A DNA stretch of 38,525 nt from Bacteroidales bacterium (GTDB taxonomy: Bacteria > Bacteroidota > Bacteroidia > Bacteroidales > VadinHA17), in the NCBI GenBank assembly GCA_025455395.1, contig JALOMO010000017.1, positions 1-38,525 of the forward strand, given 5' to 3'. Under the pieces are notes generated by a model that was not told where the DNA came from, made no database searches, and saw only the letters and a program-made list of their open reading frames with translations. This document shows positions 24,996-34,752 of the stretch, piece after piece; position 1 is the first letter of the stretch, and each line of letters begins with the position of its first letter. Made by a program: the position numbers and the translations under genes.

Positions 24996-27638
24996 ATGAA
25001 AAAAGTCCTGCTGTTATTATTTTTGTGCCTGCCTCTCTGGTTACAGAGCCAGGATTATGAAAAGAAAAGCTATACAACCTTTCGGATAAGCACCCCTCCG
25101 GTTATTAACGGACAGCTTGATGATGAAGCCTGGAGCGCCGGTGAATGGGGTGGAGACTTCTTCCAGTTCGAACCCGCTGAAGGAGCCCCGGTGCGTCAGA
25201 AGACCGAATTCAAGATTCTCTATGATGACTCCGATATCTACATAGCCATAAAGGCATATGACAATGCCCCTGACAGCATTGTCTCGAGGATGACCCGCCG
25301 TGATGACACAGATGGCGATGCAGTGATGGTTGCCCTCGATTCATATTTCGACCAGCGCACTGCCTTTGGCTTCGGCGTCAGTGCTGCAGGTGTCAAAGGC
25401 GATCTCATCTGGACCGATGACGGCATGAATGAGGACGAGACCTTTGACCCGATCTGGTATGTTAAAACAGCCATTTATGACTGGGGATGGGCAGCCGAAA
25501 TGCGAATCCCTCTTACGCAGCTGCGCTTCTCAGCAAGTGAAAACCAGGTCTGGGGGCTCGAAGTAATAAGGGAAATTTACCGGCACGATGAGACCGATCT
25601 CTGGCAGCCAATAGCCAGAAATGCTTCCGGGCTTGTTCATAATGCCGGACTGATGAATGGCCTGAGCAATATAAAGCCGCGTACTCTCTTCGACATCACT
25701 CCCTACGGAGTGGCAAAACTTGAAACCTATGAGGCCGAAGAAGGCAACCCTTGGCTCGACGGATCTGATTTCAAGGTCAATGCCGGCCTCGATGCCAAAA
25801 TAGGCATCACAAACAATATGATCATGAGCCTTACCCTTAATCCTGATTTCGGCCAGGTTGAGGCTGACCCCTCGGAAGTGAACCTTACAGCCTTTGAATC
25901 TTACTTCCGGGAGAAGAGACCATTCTTTATTGAAGGAAAAAATATCACAAGTTTCGGACTGGGTATCGGTGACGGCGATGTGGGTAATGATAATCTCTTC
26001 TACTCGAGGAGAATCGGCCGCAGCCCCAGACACCCCGCCAACCCCGATGAGTCTGAATATGCCTATACTCCTGCATTCATCCCTATCCTAGGTGCTGCAA
26101 AGCTGACCGGCAAATCCGGCTCCGGACTCTCAGTAGGTGCGATTGATGCTATGACCTCAGAGGTAAACACAAAGATTTTCAATGAGGAAACCGGCGAAAC
26201 ATCATATGTCAAGGCCGAACCCTTTGCCAACTATGCTGTGGGTAGGGTACAGAAAGATTTCAAGGGAGGAAAGACAATTATCGGGGGTATGATGACCAGC
26301 ACGATCAGGTCACTCGATGAGGAGACTGAAGATTATTTTCATAAGTCAGCAACAGCAGCAGGGTTGGACTTCACTCAGTATTTCAAGGATATGAATTATA
26401 TGCTTCAGATCCGTACTGCCTTCAGTAACATCACCGGAAATGAAAATGACATTGCACGGACCCAGCGGTCTCCTGTACATAATTATGTCAGACCCGATGC
26501 AGACTATGTGGAATATGACCCTAACAGGACAACACTAAGCGGCTACGGAGGTAACCTCGTGGCCGGAAAGATCGGTGGCAATCTTAACCTGCTCTATCTC
26601 GCTTCCTGGAAGTCCCCCGGATTTGAGCTTAACGACCTTGGATATATGAGGGTCGCCGACCAGTTCCTTGGCGTCGGCGTCATAAGCTACAGCATAAATA
26701 AACCCTTCAGCATATTTAACCGCATGTCATTCGGTACCAATGTTATCCATGTAGCTGATTTCGGCGGAAACACACTGCTGATTGGAGATGAATTCTCCTG
26801 GCAGGCAGGGTATAAGAATCTTTGGAATACATACTTCGGAGGAGGAGTAAACAGCCGTGAAAGAGACAATCTCCTTCTTCGCGGCGGACCCTCAATGCTG
26901 ATGCCTGGAACAGCCAGGTTTTATGGAGGTGTAAGTACAAGCGAACGAAAAAGACTCGTGGCGGAGCTCGATCTTCGCTATGGTTGGGGATTTGAAAACT
27001 ACTATGAAGAATACGAGCTGGGAGTTGAACTTAGCTACAGGCCCTTCAACACACTTACCCTGAGTGCCGAACCGGAGTGGAGCAAGTCGAGGAATATAAT
27101 GCAGTATGTAGAAACCACAGAAAATGACGGAGACTCTGATGATCCTCGATATATTTTCGGATCAATAGATCAGGAAATACTGAGTATATCTATCAGGATT
27201 GATTATAGCATCACTCCCGACCTTACAATTCAGTACTGGGGCCAGCCCTTCTTCGGATCAGGATCATATACTGATTTCAAATACATTACTGACCCCAATG
27301 CTGCCGTTTTCACTGACAGGTTTCATCCATACAATGAGAATGAGATAATATTTGATGAAGAGAACGGCAGCTATCAGGTTGATGAAGATATTGACGGCTC
27401 TTTTGACTACAGTTTTGAAAAACCCGATTTCACCGTGAGCGAGTTTCTGAGTAACCTGGTTGTTCGGTGGGAATTCCTTCCCGGTTCAACTGCATACCTT
27501 GTATGGTCACAGACCCGCGACTACTATACCGGTGACGGGTATTTCGATATGAGTGATCAAGTCCATGAACTGCTTACCGCCAGAAGACCATACAACGTCT
27601 TTCTCATCAAATTATCATACAGGTTTGGTCTCAGATAG
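24996..27638 (+). CDS. DUF5916 outer-membrane protein with CBM9-like N-terminal domain (copy 2)
   Basis: An 880-aa paralogue of the preceding protein with the same plan: signal peptide (MKKVLLLLFLCLPLWLQSQ), CBM9-like sandwich (TPPVINGQLDDEAWSAGEWGG), LTLNPDFGQVEADPSEVNLT with FFIEGKNITSFGLGIGDGD, and a barrel ending FLIKLSYRFGLR. Signature blocks are nearly identical between the copies, while loops such as the 385-415 region differ, so they come from an old duplication and may have separate ligands. It has its own promoter and terminator upstream. The tag gene starts 2 nt after its stop. Confidence 0.88.
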   Translation: MKKVLLLLFLCLPLWLQSQDYEKKSYTTFRISTPPVINGQLDDEAWSAGEWGGDFFQFEPAEGAPVRQKTEFKILYDDSDIYIAIKAYDNAPDSIVSRMTRRDDTDGDAVMVALDSYFDQRTAFGFGVSAAGVKGDLIWTDDGMNEDETFDPIWYVKTAIYDWGWAAEMRIPLTQLRFSASENQVWGLEVIREIYRHDETDLWQPIARNASGLVHNAGLMNGLSNIKPRTLFDITPYGVAKLETYEAEEGNPWLDGSDFKVNAGLDAKIGITNNMIMSLTLNPDFGQVEADPSEVNLTAFESYFREKRPFFIEGKNITSFGLGIGDGDVGNDNLFYSRRIGRSPRHPANPDESEYAYTPAFIPILGAAKLTGKSGSGLSVGAIDAMTSEVNTKIFNEETGETSYVKAEPFANYAVGRVQKDFKGGKTIIGGMMTSTIRSLDEETEDYFHKSATAAGLDFTQYFKDMNYMLQIRTAFSNITGNENDIARTQRSPVHNYVRPDADYVEYDPNRTTLSGYGGNLVAGKIGGNLNLLYLASWKSPGFELNDLGYMRVADQFLGVGVISYSINKPFSIFNRMSFGTNVIHVADFGGNTLLIGDEFSWQAGYKNLWNTYFGGGVNSRERDNLLLRGGPSMLMPGTARFYGGVSTSERKRLVAELDLRYGWGFENYYEEYELGVELSYRPFNTLTLSAEPEWSKSRNIMQYVETTENDGDSDDPRYIFGSIDQEILSISIRIDYSITPDLTIQYWGQPFFGSGSYTDFKYITDPNAAVFTDRFHPYNENEIIFDEENGSYQVDEDIDGSFDYSFEKPDFTVSEFLSNLVVRWEFLPGSTAYLVWSQTRDYYTGDGYFDMSDQVHELLTARRPYNVFLIKLSYRFGLR

Positions 27639-27640
27639 CT

Positions 27641-28210
27641 ATGGCTGAAAAGAGTTGCGAGTGGCCCTCAGGTGATGCACTCATGATCCGTTATCATGAT
27701 AATGAATGGGGCATACCTGTACATGATGATATCAGGTGGTTTGAACATATCGTCCTTGATGGAGCCCAGGCAGGGCTCAGCTGGAAGACCATACTCCACA
27801 GAAGGGAAGGATACAGGAGAGCATTTGAAGGATTTGACCCGGTCAGGGTGGCATCTTTTGATGACAGTAAGATCGGAGAACTTCTCAATGACGAAGGCAT
27901 AATACGTAACAGGCTGAAGATACGGTCAGCCGTAACCAACGCCAGGGCATTCCTCAGAATTCAACATGAATTCGGCAGCTTTGACAACTATATATGGCGG
28001 TTTACGAATGGAAAACCGATAGTCAACCACTGGAAGAGTCTCAGCGAACTGCCGGCACGCACACCGCTATCAGACACCATTAGCAAGGACCTGAAGAAAA
28101 GGGGATTTACCTTCGTTGGCTCGACAATAGTCTATGCCTTTATGCAGGCAGCAGGCATTGTGAATGATCACATCATCACCTGCTTCAGGCACCCTTCACA
28201 TTCCTGCTGA
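27641..28210 (+). CDS. tag: DNA-3-methyladenine glycosylase I
   Basis: Tag excises 3-methyladenine from alkylated DNA in base-excision repair. The 189-aa protein aligns along its length with the E. coli enzyme: CEWPSGDALMIRYHDNEWGIPVHDD (with the zinc-binding Cys6 and His19), DGAQAGLSWKTIL carrying the base-recognition residues, FDPVRVASF, LLNDEGIIRNRLKI, DLKKRGFTFVGSTIVYAFMQAAGIVNDHI and a C-terminal His/Cys for zinc. It begins 2 nt after the DUF5916 stop and probably shares its transcript. It converges with the sulfatase-maturase gene; the 3' ends overlap by 26 nt. Confidence 0.95.
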   Translation: MAEKSCEWPSGDALMIRYHDNEWGIPVHDDIRWFEHIVLDGAQAGLSWKTILHRREGYRRAFEGFDPVRVASFDDSKIGELLNDEGIIRNRLKIRSAVTNARAFLRIQHEFGSFDNYIWRFTNGKPIVNHWKSLSELPARTPLSDTISKDLKKRGFTFVGSTIVYAFMQAAGIVNDHIITCFRHPSHSC

Positions 28211-29462
28211 TTCTCTCCCTGGCCCATTGCATGACAAGAGCCGGGGCCCGTTTCTGGGCAAGAAGCATAGCCATGTATTCCATATAGGGTTCAACATGCT
28301 GAAAGTAGTGCTTGAATCCTTCGCAGAGTGCATTAAGTCCCGGTTCACCGCTCTCAGTCTTCATGAACCTGTGCTTCGGACACTCACCCCTGCAGGCGAA
28401 GTAATATTTGCACCTCATGCAGTAGCGAGGCAGAGTGTTCCTCTTGTTGACACCAAATTCAAACTGCTTCGGGCTCTGGTAAAGCAGTGACAGATCGGTC
28501 TCAAGTATATTGCCTAACTTATACTCAGGATAGACAAAATGATCGCATGAGTACACATCACCGTTATGTTCAACAACAAGTGCGTCGCCGCATGTCTCCG
28601 AGTAAATACAAAGTCCGGGTTTTGCCCCTACCCATTGGGCAAGGGTCATGTCAAAGGCCTGAACGAAATACTCTCCCACATCCCTGACAACCCACTCATC
28701 AAAGATATCGGTCATGAACCTGCCGTAGCCGGGGGCAGAGACGCTCCATGGAGCCATGGCTGAACCTTTCGTTCCAGGTCTCGCAATCACCGGTCTCCTG
28801 TTGTCATCGCCCGGAATGATATGTTCAACAACCGGAAGAAACTGCATGAACCGGCTTCCGATCGACTTCAGAAAGCGGTATATCTCCGCGCCTCTGCCTT
28901 CGCTGAGGTTGGTCACAACACTCAGAGTATTGTACTCAACACCGTATTGTTTCATCAGGCTGACAGCTGCCATGACCTTATCAAAGGAAGGACGTCCAGC
29001 CTTGTTCACCCGGTAGGCGTCATGAATATCACGAGGTCCGTCAACAGAGAGTCCGATGAGGAACTTATTGTTATGAAAAAACCTGGCCCAGTCACTGTTC
29101 ACCAACAGTCCGTTGGTCTGGAGAGAGTTTACTATTGCCTTGCCCGATGCATACTTCCGCTGAAATTCTATCGCTTTTTTATAATACTCTATCCCGGCCA
29201 TCAGTGGCTCACCCCCATGCCATACAAATGTCACCTCTGGCACCTCGTTGGCCTGAATGTATTGGCGTGTATACTCTTCCAGCACATTCAGAGGCATCAG
29301 GGGCTGACGGTTCTCATAGATGGTCGGCGCCTTGTCGAGGTAGTAGCAATATGAGCAGTTCAGGTTGCATGCCGAACCCAGCGGCTTCACCATTGATGCA
29401 AAAGCGGCAGGGGCGCCGCTCTTTAACGCATCATGAAATGTTATGTAGTTCTTTTGAGCCAC
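28185..29462 (-). CDS. Anaerobic sulfatase-maturating enzyme (radical SAM/SPASM)
   Basis: A 425-aa radical SAM enzyme that converts an active-site Cys or Ser of sulfatases to formylglycine. MVKPLGSACNLNCSYCYYLDK has the CxxxCxxC cluster motif. VTFVWHGGEPLMAG is the SAM-binding GGEP block. The SPASM region supplies auxiliary-cluster cysteines (CGDALVVEHNGDVYSCDHFV, CMRCKYYFACRGECPKHRF), and the Asp in NGDVYSCD corresponds to the proposed catalytic base. The GTG at 29462 directly follows an in-frame TAA; it keeps the usual 20-odd residues before the first cluster, whereas the next ATG (codon 24) would not. It is last in the fucose operon, 34 nt after fucI. No sulfatase is in the window. Confidence 0.92.
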   Translation of the reverse strand: MAQKNYITFHDALKSGAPAAFASMVKPLGSACNLNCSYCYYLDKAPTIYENRQPLMPLNVLEEYTRQYIQANEVPEVTFVWHGGEPLMAGIEYYKKAIEFQRKYASGKAIVNSLQTNGLLVNSDWARFFHNNKFLIGLSVDGPRDIHDAYRVNKAGRPSFDKVMAAVSLMKQYGVEYNTLSVVTNLSEGRGAEIYRFLKSIGSRFMQFLPVVEHIIPGDDNRRPVIARPGTKGSAMAPWSVSAPGYGRFMTDIFDEWVVRDVGEYFVQAFDMTLAQWVGAKPGLCIYSETCGDALVVEHNGDVYSCDHFVYPEYKLGNILETDLSLLYQSPKQFEFGVNKRNTLPRYCMRCKYYFACRGECPKHRFMKTESGEPGLNALCEGFKHYFQHVEPYMEYMAMLLAQKRAPALVMQWARERISRNVKGA

Positions 29463-29496
29463 TTATGATTTGTCCTCTTGTAACCAGTGGACAAAT

Positions 29497-31269
29497 TTAA
29501 TATAAGGGACCATATGTTTTACATGCTAAAATATCTGCACTGAAATTCTCACCCCCGAAAGAATTCCATGCACTTGGACGAAAAATATGTTCATCAGGCA
29601 CATTATGCATGCATACAGGTATTCTGAGAATGGATGCCAGTGTAATCAGGTCAGCTCCGATATGTCCGTGGGATATTGCGCCATGATTGGCACCCCATGC
29701 AGACATAACCGAATATACATCTCTGAAATGACCGGTCCCGTTTGTGCGAGGCACAAACCAGGTCGTCGGCCATGTGGGATCCGTTCGTTTGTCGAGAGTT
29801 CCATGTACATTCTCATCAAGTTCAATTGTCCATCCTTCGGCAATTTGGAGCACAGGTCCCAGTCCTTTTACGAGATTGAGTCTTGACATAGTCACCGGCA
29901 TCTGTCCTGCTGTTTTAAACTGCGAGGAGAATCCACCTCCGCGGAAGTATTCCAGGTTGGCAGGGCACCAATGTGTCTGTGAAAGGCATTTGTTTACCTC
30001 CTCTTCAGTTATCTCCCAGAATGGTTTCATCACCGGGTTGCCTGCACTGTCGCGTTGCATTGCAGTAGCATCGAGGGTTGTTGAGCCGCTGTTGATTAGG
30101 TGGATGAAGCCATCTGACGCAAGCCCTTTAACCTCTTTGCCAGTGACACGTCTGACAGATTCAGGACTCCAGTATGTTCTTACGTCAGAGAATATCTGGG
30201 CGGTGTTGGTCAGTAGATGTCCGAACAGCATTGAGACACCGTTCAGGCTGTCATTTTCAGTGGCAAATACAAATGCCTCCCTGATGCCGTTCCAGTCAAA
30301 CGATGAATTAAGTATGGCCTCCGTAAAGTCAGCATTGGGAAAATGATCAGTCCAATGACGCTGACCCTGGAAGCCTGCGGCTAAAGCGTTTCTGCCACGC
30401 GCTTCTTCACCGAATCCCATTTCTTCAAGCTTCGGGTTACCGATCATAAGGTCCCTTGAAATCAGTGTCATTTTAACAACCATTTCCCATTCCCAATCCT
30501 TACGTTTGCGATCAGACACCTTCTTGTTCAAATCGGGGCCCTCTTGGCAGTACTTTTTAACCCATTCAAGGGCTTTGATGAATTCATCCTGATCAAAAAT
30601 TCCTTGCTCAACGCGGCGAATAATCTCAGACATATCAACAAACTCCGTCCTCATGTCAAGATAATCCTGGAAGAAATCCGGATTAACCATTGAGCCTGCA
30701 ATCCCCATTGAAGTATAGCCAATTGAAAGATATGTTTTCCCCTTCATGATGGCAACAGCCAGTGCAGCTTTCACAAAACGAAGTATTTTCTCCTGGACAT
30801 CTTCAGGGATAGTGTTATCATCTGCATCCTGTACATGACGACCATATATACCAAATGTGGGTAATCCTTTTTGAGTATATCCGGCAAGGGCTGCAGCCAG
30901 GTATACTGCCCCGGGTCGCTCGCTGCCGTTAAACCCCCAAATAGCCTTCGGTAACATAGGGTCGGTATCCATCACCTCTGTTCCATAACACCAGCACGGT
31001 GTGACTGTCAGAGACACGCCCACTCCCTCCCTGTTAAACAGATCGGCACAGGCAGCGGCATCGGCCACACCTCCGATCGTTGTTGAAGGTATTACGCATT
31101 CAACCTTCTCACCCGATGCGAACCTAAGATTCGACTCTATAAGTAGCGCGGCTCTCTTAGCCATACTGATAGTCTGTTCCTCGAGGGATTCACGTATGCC
31201 TTTCTCCCTGCCGTCAATAACAGGACGGATCCCAATTTTAGGCAATCTGCCAATCAATCTGTCAGCCAT
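29497..31269 (-). CDS. fucI: L-fucose isomerase
   Basis: FucI is a Mn-dependent cytoplasmic isomerase turning L-fucose into L-fuculose (D-arabinose is often also accepted). The 590-aa protein matches the E. coli enzyme over its whole length: [24 protein letters not shown] at the start, [32 protein letters not shown], and the metal-site segments [10 protein letters not shown] (Glu), [10 protein letters not shown] (Asp) and [12 protein letters not shown] (His). It overlaps the upstream symporter gene by 8 nt. Neither a fuculose kinase nor fuculose-phosphate aldolase is in the window, so the later steps must be encoded outside it or done by the operon's other enzymes. Confidence 0.96.
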   Translation of the reverse strand: MADRLIGRLPKIGIRPVIDGREKGIRESLEEQTISMAKRAALLIESNLRFASGEKVECVIPSTTIGGVADAAACADLFNREGVGVSLTVTPCWCYGTEVMDTDPMLPKAIWGFNGSERPGAVYLAAALAGYTQKGLPTFGIYGRHVQDADDNTIPEDVQEKILRFVKAALAVAIMKGKTYLSIGYTSMGIAGSMVNPDFFQDYLDMRTEFVDMSEIIRRVEQGIFDQDEFIKALEWVKKYCQEGPDLNKKVSDRKRKDWEWEMVVKMTLISRDLMIGNPKLEEMGFGEEARGRNALAAGFQGQRHWTDHFPNADFTEAILNSSFDWNGIREAFVFATENDSLNGVSMLFGHLLTNTAQIFSDVRTYWSPESVRRVTGKEVKGLASDGFIHLINSGSTTLDATAMQRDSAGNPVMKPFWEITEEEVNKCLSQTHWCPANLEYFRGGGFSSQFKTAGQMPVTMSRLNLVKGLGPVLQIAEGWTIELDENVHGTLDKRTDPTWPTTWFVPRTNGTGHFRDVYSVMSAWGANHGAISHGHIGADLITLASILRIPVCMHNVPDEHIFRPSAWNSFGGENFSADILACKTYGPLY

Positions 31270-32755
31270 TCTTTTTAAGGTTTGAATTGTTATTCTTCAT
31301 GATTATAGTAAATAGGAATCCTGTCAGAAATATGGCAGAAGTACCAAACACGATGGTGAGGTAGGTGTGGAACCTGGGTATCTCTCCCATGCTTCCCGAT
31401 CTGATCCCTGAAAGACTCATCCACATAATTATGCTGATGCCAATGATTACTCCGATAATTGCGCCCGCAGTGTTTTTACGCTTAGTGGTAATTCCAAGAA
31501 GGAAAAGCCCCAGCATTCCGCCACTGAAGACAGATGCAAGCTTCCACCAGGTATCGAGTACGCTTCTGACATTGATCATGGCAATGGCAATCACAATGCC
31601 GCACAGGCTTATTACCAGCGAAGAGATATAAAGCACCCTCATTGCCTCTCTTTCAGATACAGTCTTGCTGAAGAAGCGTTGATAATAGTCGGTCAGAAAG
31701 ACTGTGGCAGAGCTGTTATAGCTGGTCGAAATGGTACTCATACCGGCAGCGAATATGGATGATATAAGCAATCCTGTAAGTCCTACAGGAAGCTGATTGA
31801 CAATGAAATAGGGAAACACGCCATCACCTCTGCCCTGGGATGTAAGCTGGGCCGGCAGTTCAGCTGCGCCTGAATGGTAAAAGGCAAACAGGGCAGTACC
31901 GATAAAGAGAAAGAGCAATGATACAGGGATATAGAGCATTCCTCCTCTGAAGGCTGCCTTCCCGGCCTCCGTGTCAGTGCGGGCGGCGATATAGCGCTGA
32001 ACATAGTTCTGGTCAATGCCGAAGTTCTGCAGGTTGATGAAGAGTCCATAGACCAGTACCACCCAAAATGTCTGTTCAGACAATCCGGCACTAAAACTAC
32101 CCAGGCTGAACTTGTTGTTTTCCGCTGCTATACGAAATACCTGACCCGGTCCTTCAGGCATACCAGTAAGTATCACAATCACCGCAACAACTGCACCTGC
32201 TATTAACACAAGCCCCTGTATAGCATCAGTCCATACCACAGCCTGAATACCTCCAAGTGTGGAGTAAACCATTACGATGAGTCCTGTTATGATTATCACC
32301 AGCCTTATGTCCCAGCCGAAAATTGTGTGAACAGTCAGAGATAGCAGATAGAGTATTGTTCCTATCCGCATCAGCTGTGTCAGGAAGTAGCTTGCCGAGG
32401 CATAAATTCTTGCCCATGGCCCGAAGCGCTGCTCAAGATATGTATATGCTGACGGGCTGTTGATCTTACGATAGAGGGGAACGAAGAACTTCACCGCCAC
32501 AAGAGCGGCCAAAGGAATTGAAAGGCTGAAGACAAATGCGTTCCAGTCTGACATGAATGAACTGCCAGGCAGTGCGAGATAAGAAATGCTGCTGACATAT
32601 GTTGCAAAGATGGACATCATCACCACCCATCCGGGTATTGACTGGTTACCCAGGGTGAATTGTGAGGCTGTCTTTGACTTCCTGAAGAAGGTCATACCGA
32701 AAAGTGTAACACCTGCCAGGTAAACAATGAATACGATATAATCAGCTGTCTGCAT
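31262..32755 (-). CDS. Sodium:solute symporter (SSS family), probably for a sugar
   Basis: A 497-aa inner-membrane protein with about 13 hydrophobic segments and SSS-family hallmarks: [35 protein letters not shown] at residues 33-67, [43 protein letters not shown] and [22 protein letters not shown]. Members beside glycan genes in Bacteroidota carry monosaccharides with sodium. Position directly upstream of and overlapping fucI suggests L-fucose or a related deoxysugar as substrate; this is inference from context. Confidence 0.9.
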   Translation of the reverse strand: MQTADYIVFIVYLAGVTLFGMTFFRKSKTASQFTLGNQSIPGWVVMMSIFATYVSSISYLALPGSSFMSDWNAFVFSLSIPLAALVAVKFFVPLYRKINSPSAYTYLEQRFGPWARIYASASYFLTQLMRIGTILYLLSLTVHTIFGWDIRLVIIITGLIVMVYSTLGGIQAVVWTDAIQGLVLIAGAVVAVIVILTGMPEGPGQVFRIAAENNKFSLGSFSAGLSEQTFWVVLVYGLFINLQNFGIDQNYVQRYIAARTDTEAGKAAFRGGMLYIPVSLLFLFIGTALFAFYHSGAAELPAQLTSQGRGDGVFPYFIVNQLPVGLTGLLISSIFAAGMSTISTSYNSSATVFLTDYYQRFFSKTVSEREAMRVLYISSLVISLCGIVIAIAMINVRSVLDTWWKLASVFSGGMLGLFLLGITTKRKNTAGAIIGVIIGISIIMWMSLSGIRSGSMGEIPRFHTYLTIVFGTSAIFLTGFLFTIIMKNNNSNLKKNG

Positions 32756-32762
32756 TCTCCTT

Positions 32763-34727
32763 TTATTTCCTGTTGCTTCTGATCAGGTAAAAATGGCCAT
32801 CTTCCGCACCTGTGAGCAGGTCAGTCACGCCATCATGGTCCCAGTCAACTATTGTGGGTGAGGTGGTGTGACCTGCCAGCTTTGTCCCTGACAGATTGCC
32901 CCTGAATTTAAAGGAGACTTTTACGTCGTCCGATCCTGTATTTTCGAACCATGCAATATTCTCGCTGTTAACCAGTAGATCAGCATCACCATCTCCATCC
33001 CAGTCGGCAAAACAGAATTTACGCCTCCCACTTGCGCCTGCCTCCCGGTAGTTGAGTCTCAGCGGGCCTGAGGCAGTGTCAGCGACAACATTCTTCTGAT
33101 CAAATGAGGAGCCGTTGGTGCCATGGAAGATTCGCCGGCCTGGTTTTAACATCATTTCTCCGTCAGCCATGAACCTCTCAAAGAATGAGAGGTAGCCTTC
33201 ATGATCGAGCATGACCAGATCAGTCATACCGTCATGGTTCCAGTCTGTGGCGTATGGTGTTGTCCGCCACTGGGTAACAAGTTCCGTTGCTTCAGGTTTC
33301 CACCAGTTCCAGACCGGATGAGGCGGATCACCATTCCAGGCTACAGTCACCGCTCGGGCAGGTTCAATAGAGGGAGATCCCTTTACTCCGTTATTTCTGA
33401 ACCATATTACTTTCCCCCATATTGAATTCACAATAATATCTTTCAATCCGTCTCCATCCCAGTCTGCCGCAGTCAATACCGTATAGCCCCATTTTCTCTC
33501 AGCAGGTCCCTGAATTGATCCATTCGTCCCGGCCATAATCCTCACAGGTTCACCTTCTATTGTCAGGATCACCGGTTGAGCCCATGAAGGAGGGTTACCG
33601 CCATCGAGATTCTCGATAAAAGCAATCTGACCCGCAGTATTACCACAGAGAAGATCCTCATCACCATCATCGTCCCAGTCTACGCTGAAGGGAGTGACCA
33701 GGGCACCGAACTTCAGAAGGTCTGCATTTTGCCTGAAGTAGACAGGATTGCTGAACGATGGCATGTTATCCTTTACCTCTCCCCTGTTCTCAATAAAAGC
33801 GACCCTTCCGTCCTCATCACCAACAATCAGGTCAATGTCACCATCCTTGTCCCAGTCGAGGGATACCGGGATTATCATCTGCAGGTCCATTGTGATAATG
33901 CCATCCTCATTTGACATGAACCTGCCTTCTGCAAACTCAGGCTTATTCCTTGTACCGAAATTCTCAAACCATGTAATCCTGTCTGTGAACTCCCCGCATA
34001 TCAGATCCAGGTCACCATCGCCGTCAAAATCATCCATGCAGGGGGTGGGAGCTCCATATACATCAACAGGTTTGCCTCCGGCCGATATCATCCCCCTGTT
34101 TTCATACTTCTGCCCTCTGTTTTCAAGAAGGAAGACATAACCGTGCAACGGCCCATTCACCCAGTTGCCAAGGCTGTCAAATGCATTATCCCATCCATAG
34201 TCACCCCAATGGTCAATACCGACAATCAGGTCGAGGTCGCCGTCATCCTCATAGTCAACATATTTCCACTGGCTGAATCTTACCCTGGTAAAGGCTTTTT
34301 CAAGGCTGTCAGTAGGGAAGAGTGTAACGGGGTTTGATAATCCTTCTGTCCTGAAATTTTGATATTCAACCCCTTTACCGATAACCCTTGGCTCTCCGTT
34401 GACGAAGCAAATCTGAAGGTGTCTTTCTCCATTACCGATTCTTACCGGGGGAGCAAAAACAGGAGTCACTTCCGTATGCCCTGACATATTTTCAAAGAAC
34501 CAGATACCGTTAAACGGTACGTCTGGACAGGATACAACCATGTCATTGTCACCGTCATTATCATAATCCATAGGCAGCGGCCATGCCCACAATCCCACCC
34601 CCAGATCAGTAATCAGACCGGGATTATTAAAGTAAACCGGCTCAGGCACAATTCTGCCCGATTCTTCATGCACACTATGCTTGCAGCAAGCCAGAAACAT
34701 CAATGTTAGAAACAGAAGATATCGCAT
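32763..34727 (-). CDS. FG-GAP/VCBS-repeat lipoprotein (beta-propeller)
   Basis: The ATG at 34727 gives MRYLLFLTLMFLACCKHSVHEESG, a lipoprotein signal with adjacent cysteines at the lipobox; 18 extra upstream codons are unlikely. The 654-aa protein contains nine calcium-binding DxDxDGDxD-type loops, including DYDNDGDND, DFDGDGDLD, DWDKDGDID, DWDDDGDED, DWDGDGDAD and DWDHDGVTD, spaced as blades of one or two propellers. It is probably anchored on the outer membrane or in the periplasm and binds or processes a glycan. No catalytic residues can be assigned. It lies between the esterase and symporter genes (25 and 7 nt gaps). Confidence 0.88.
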   Translation of the reverse strand: MRYLLFLTLMFLACCKHSVHEESGRIVPEPVYFNNPGLITDLGVGLWAWPLPMDYDNDGDNDMVVSCPDVPFNGIWFFENMSGHTEVTPVFAPPVRIGNGERHLQICFVNGEPRVIGKGVEYQNFRTEGLSNPVTLFPTDSLEKAFTRVRFSQWKYVDYEDDGDLDLIVGIDHWGDYGWDNAFDSLGNWVNGPLHGYVFLLENRGQKYENRGMISAGGKPVDVYGAPTPCMDDFDGDGDLDLICGEFTDRITWFENFGTRNKPEFAEGRFMSNEDGIITMDLQMIIPVSLDWDKDGDIDLIVGDEDGRVAFIENRGEVKDNMPSFSNPVYFRQNADLLKFGALVTPFSVDWDDDGDEDLLCGNTAGQIAFIENLDGGNPPSWAQPVILTIEGEPVRIMAGTNGSIQGPAERKWGYTVLTAADWDGDGLKDIIVNSIWGKVIWFRNNGVKGSPSIEPARAVTVAWNGDPPHPVWNWWKPEATELVTQWRTTPYATDWNHDGMTDLVMLDHEGYLSFFERFMADGEMMLKPGRRIFHGTNGSSFDQKNVVADTASGPLRLNYREAGASGRRKFCFADWDGDGDADLLVNSENIAWFENTGSDDVKVSFKFRGNLSGTKLAGHTTSPTIVDWDHDGVTDLLTGAEDGHFYLIRSNRK

Positions 34728-34752
34728 ATTACATTTGCTGTAATTAACAATA

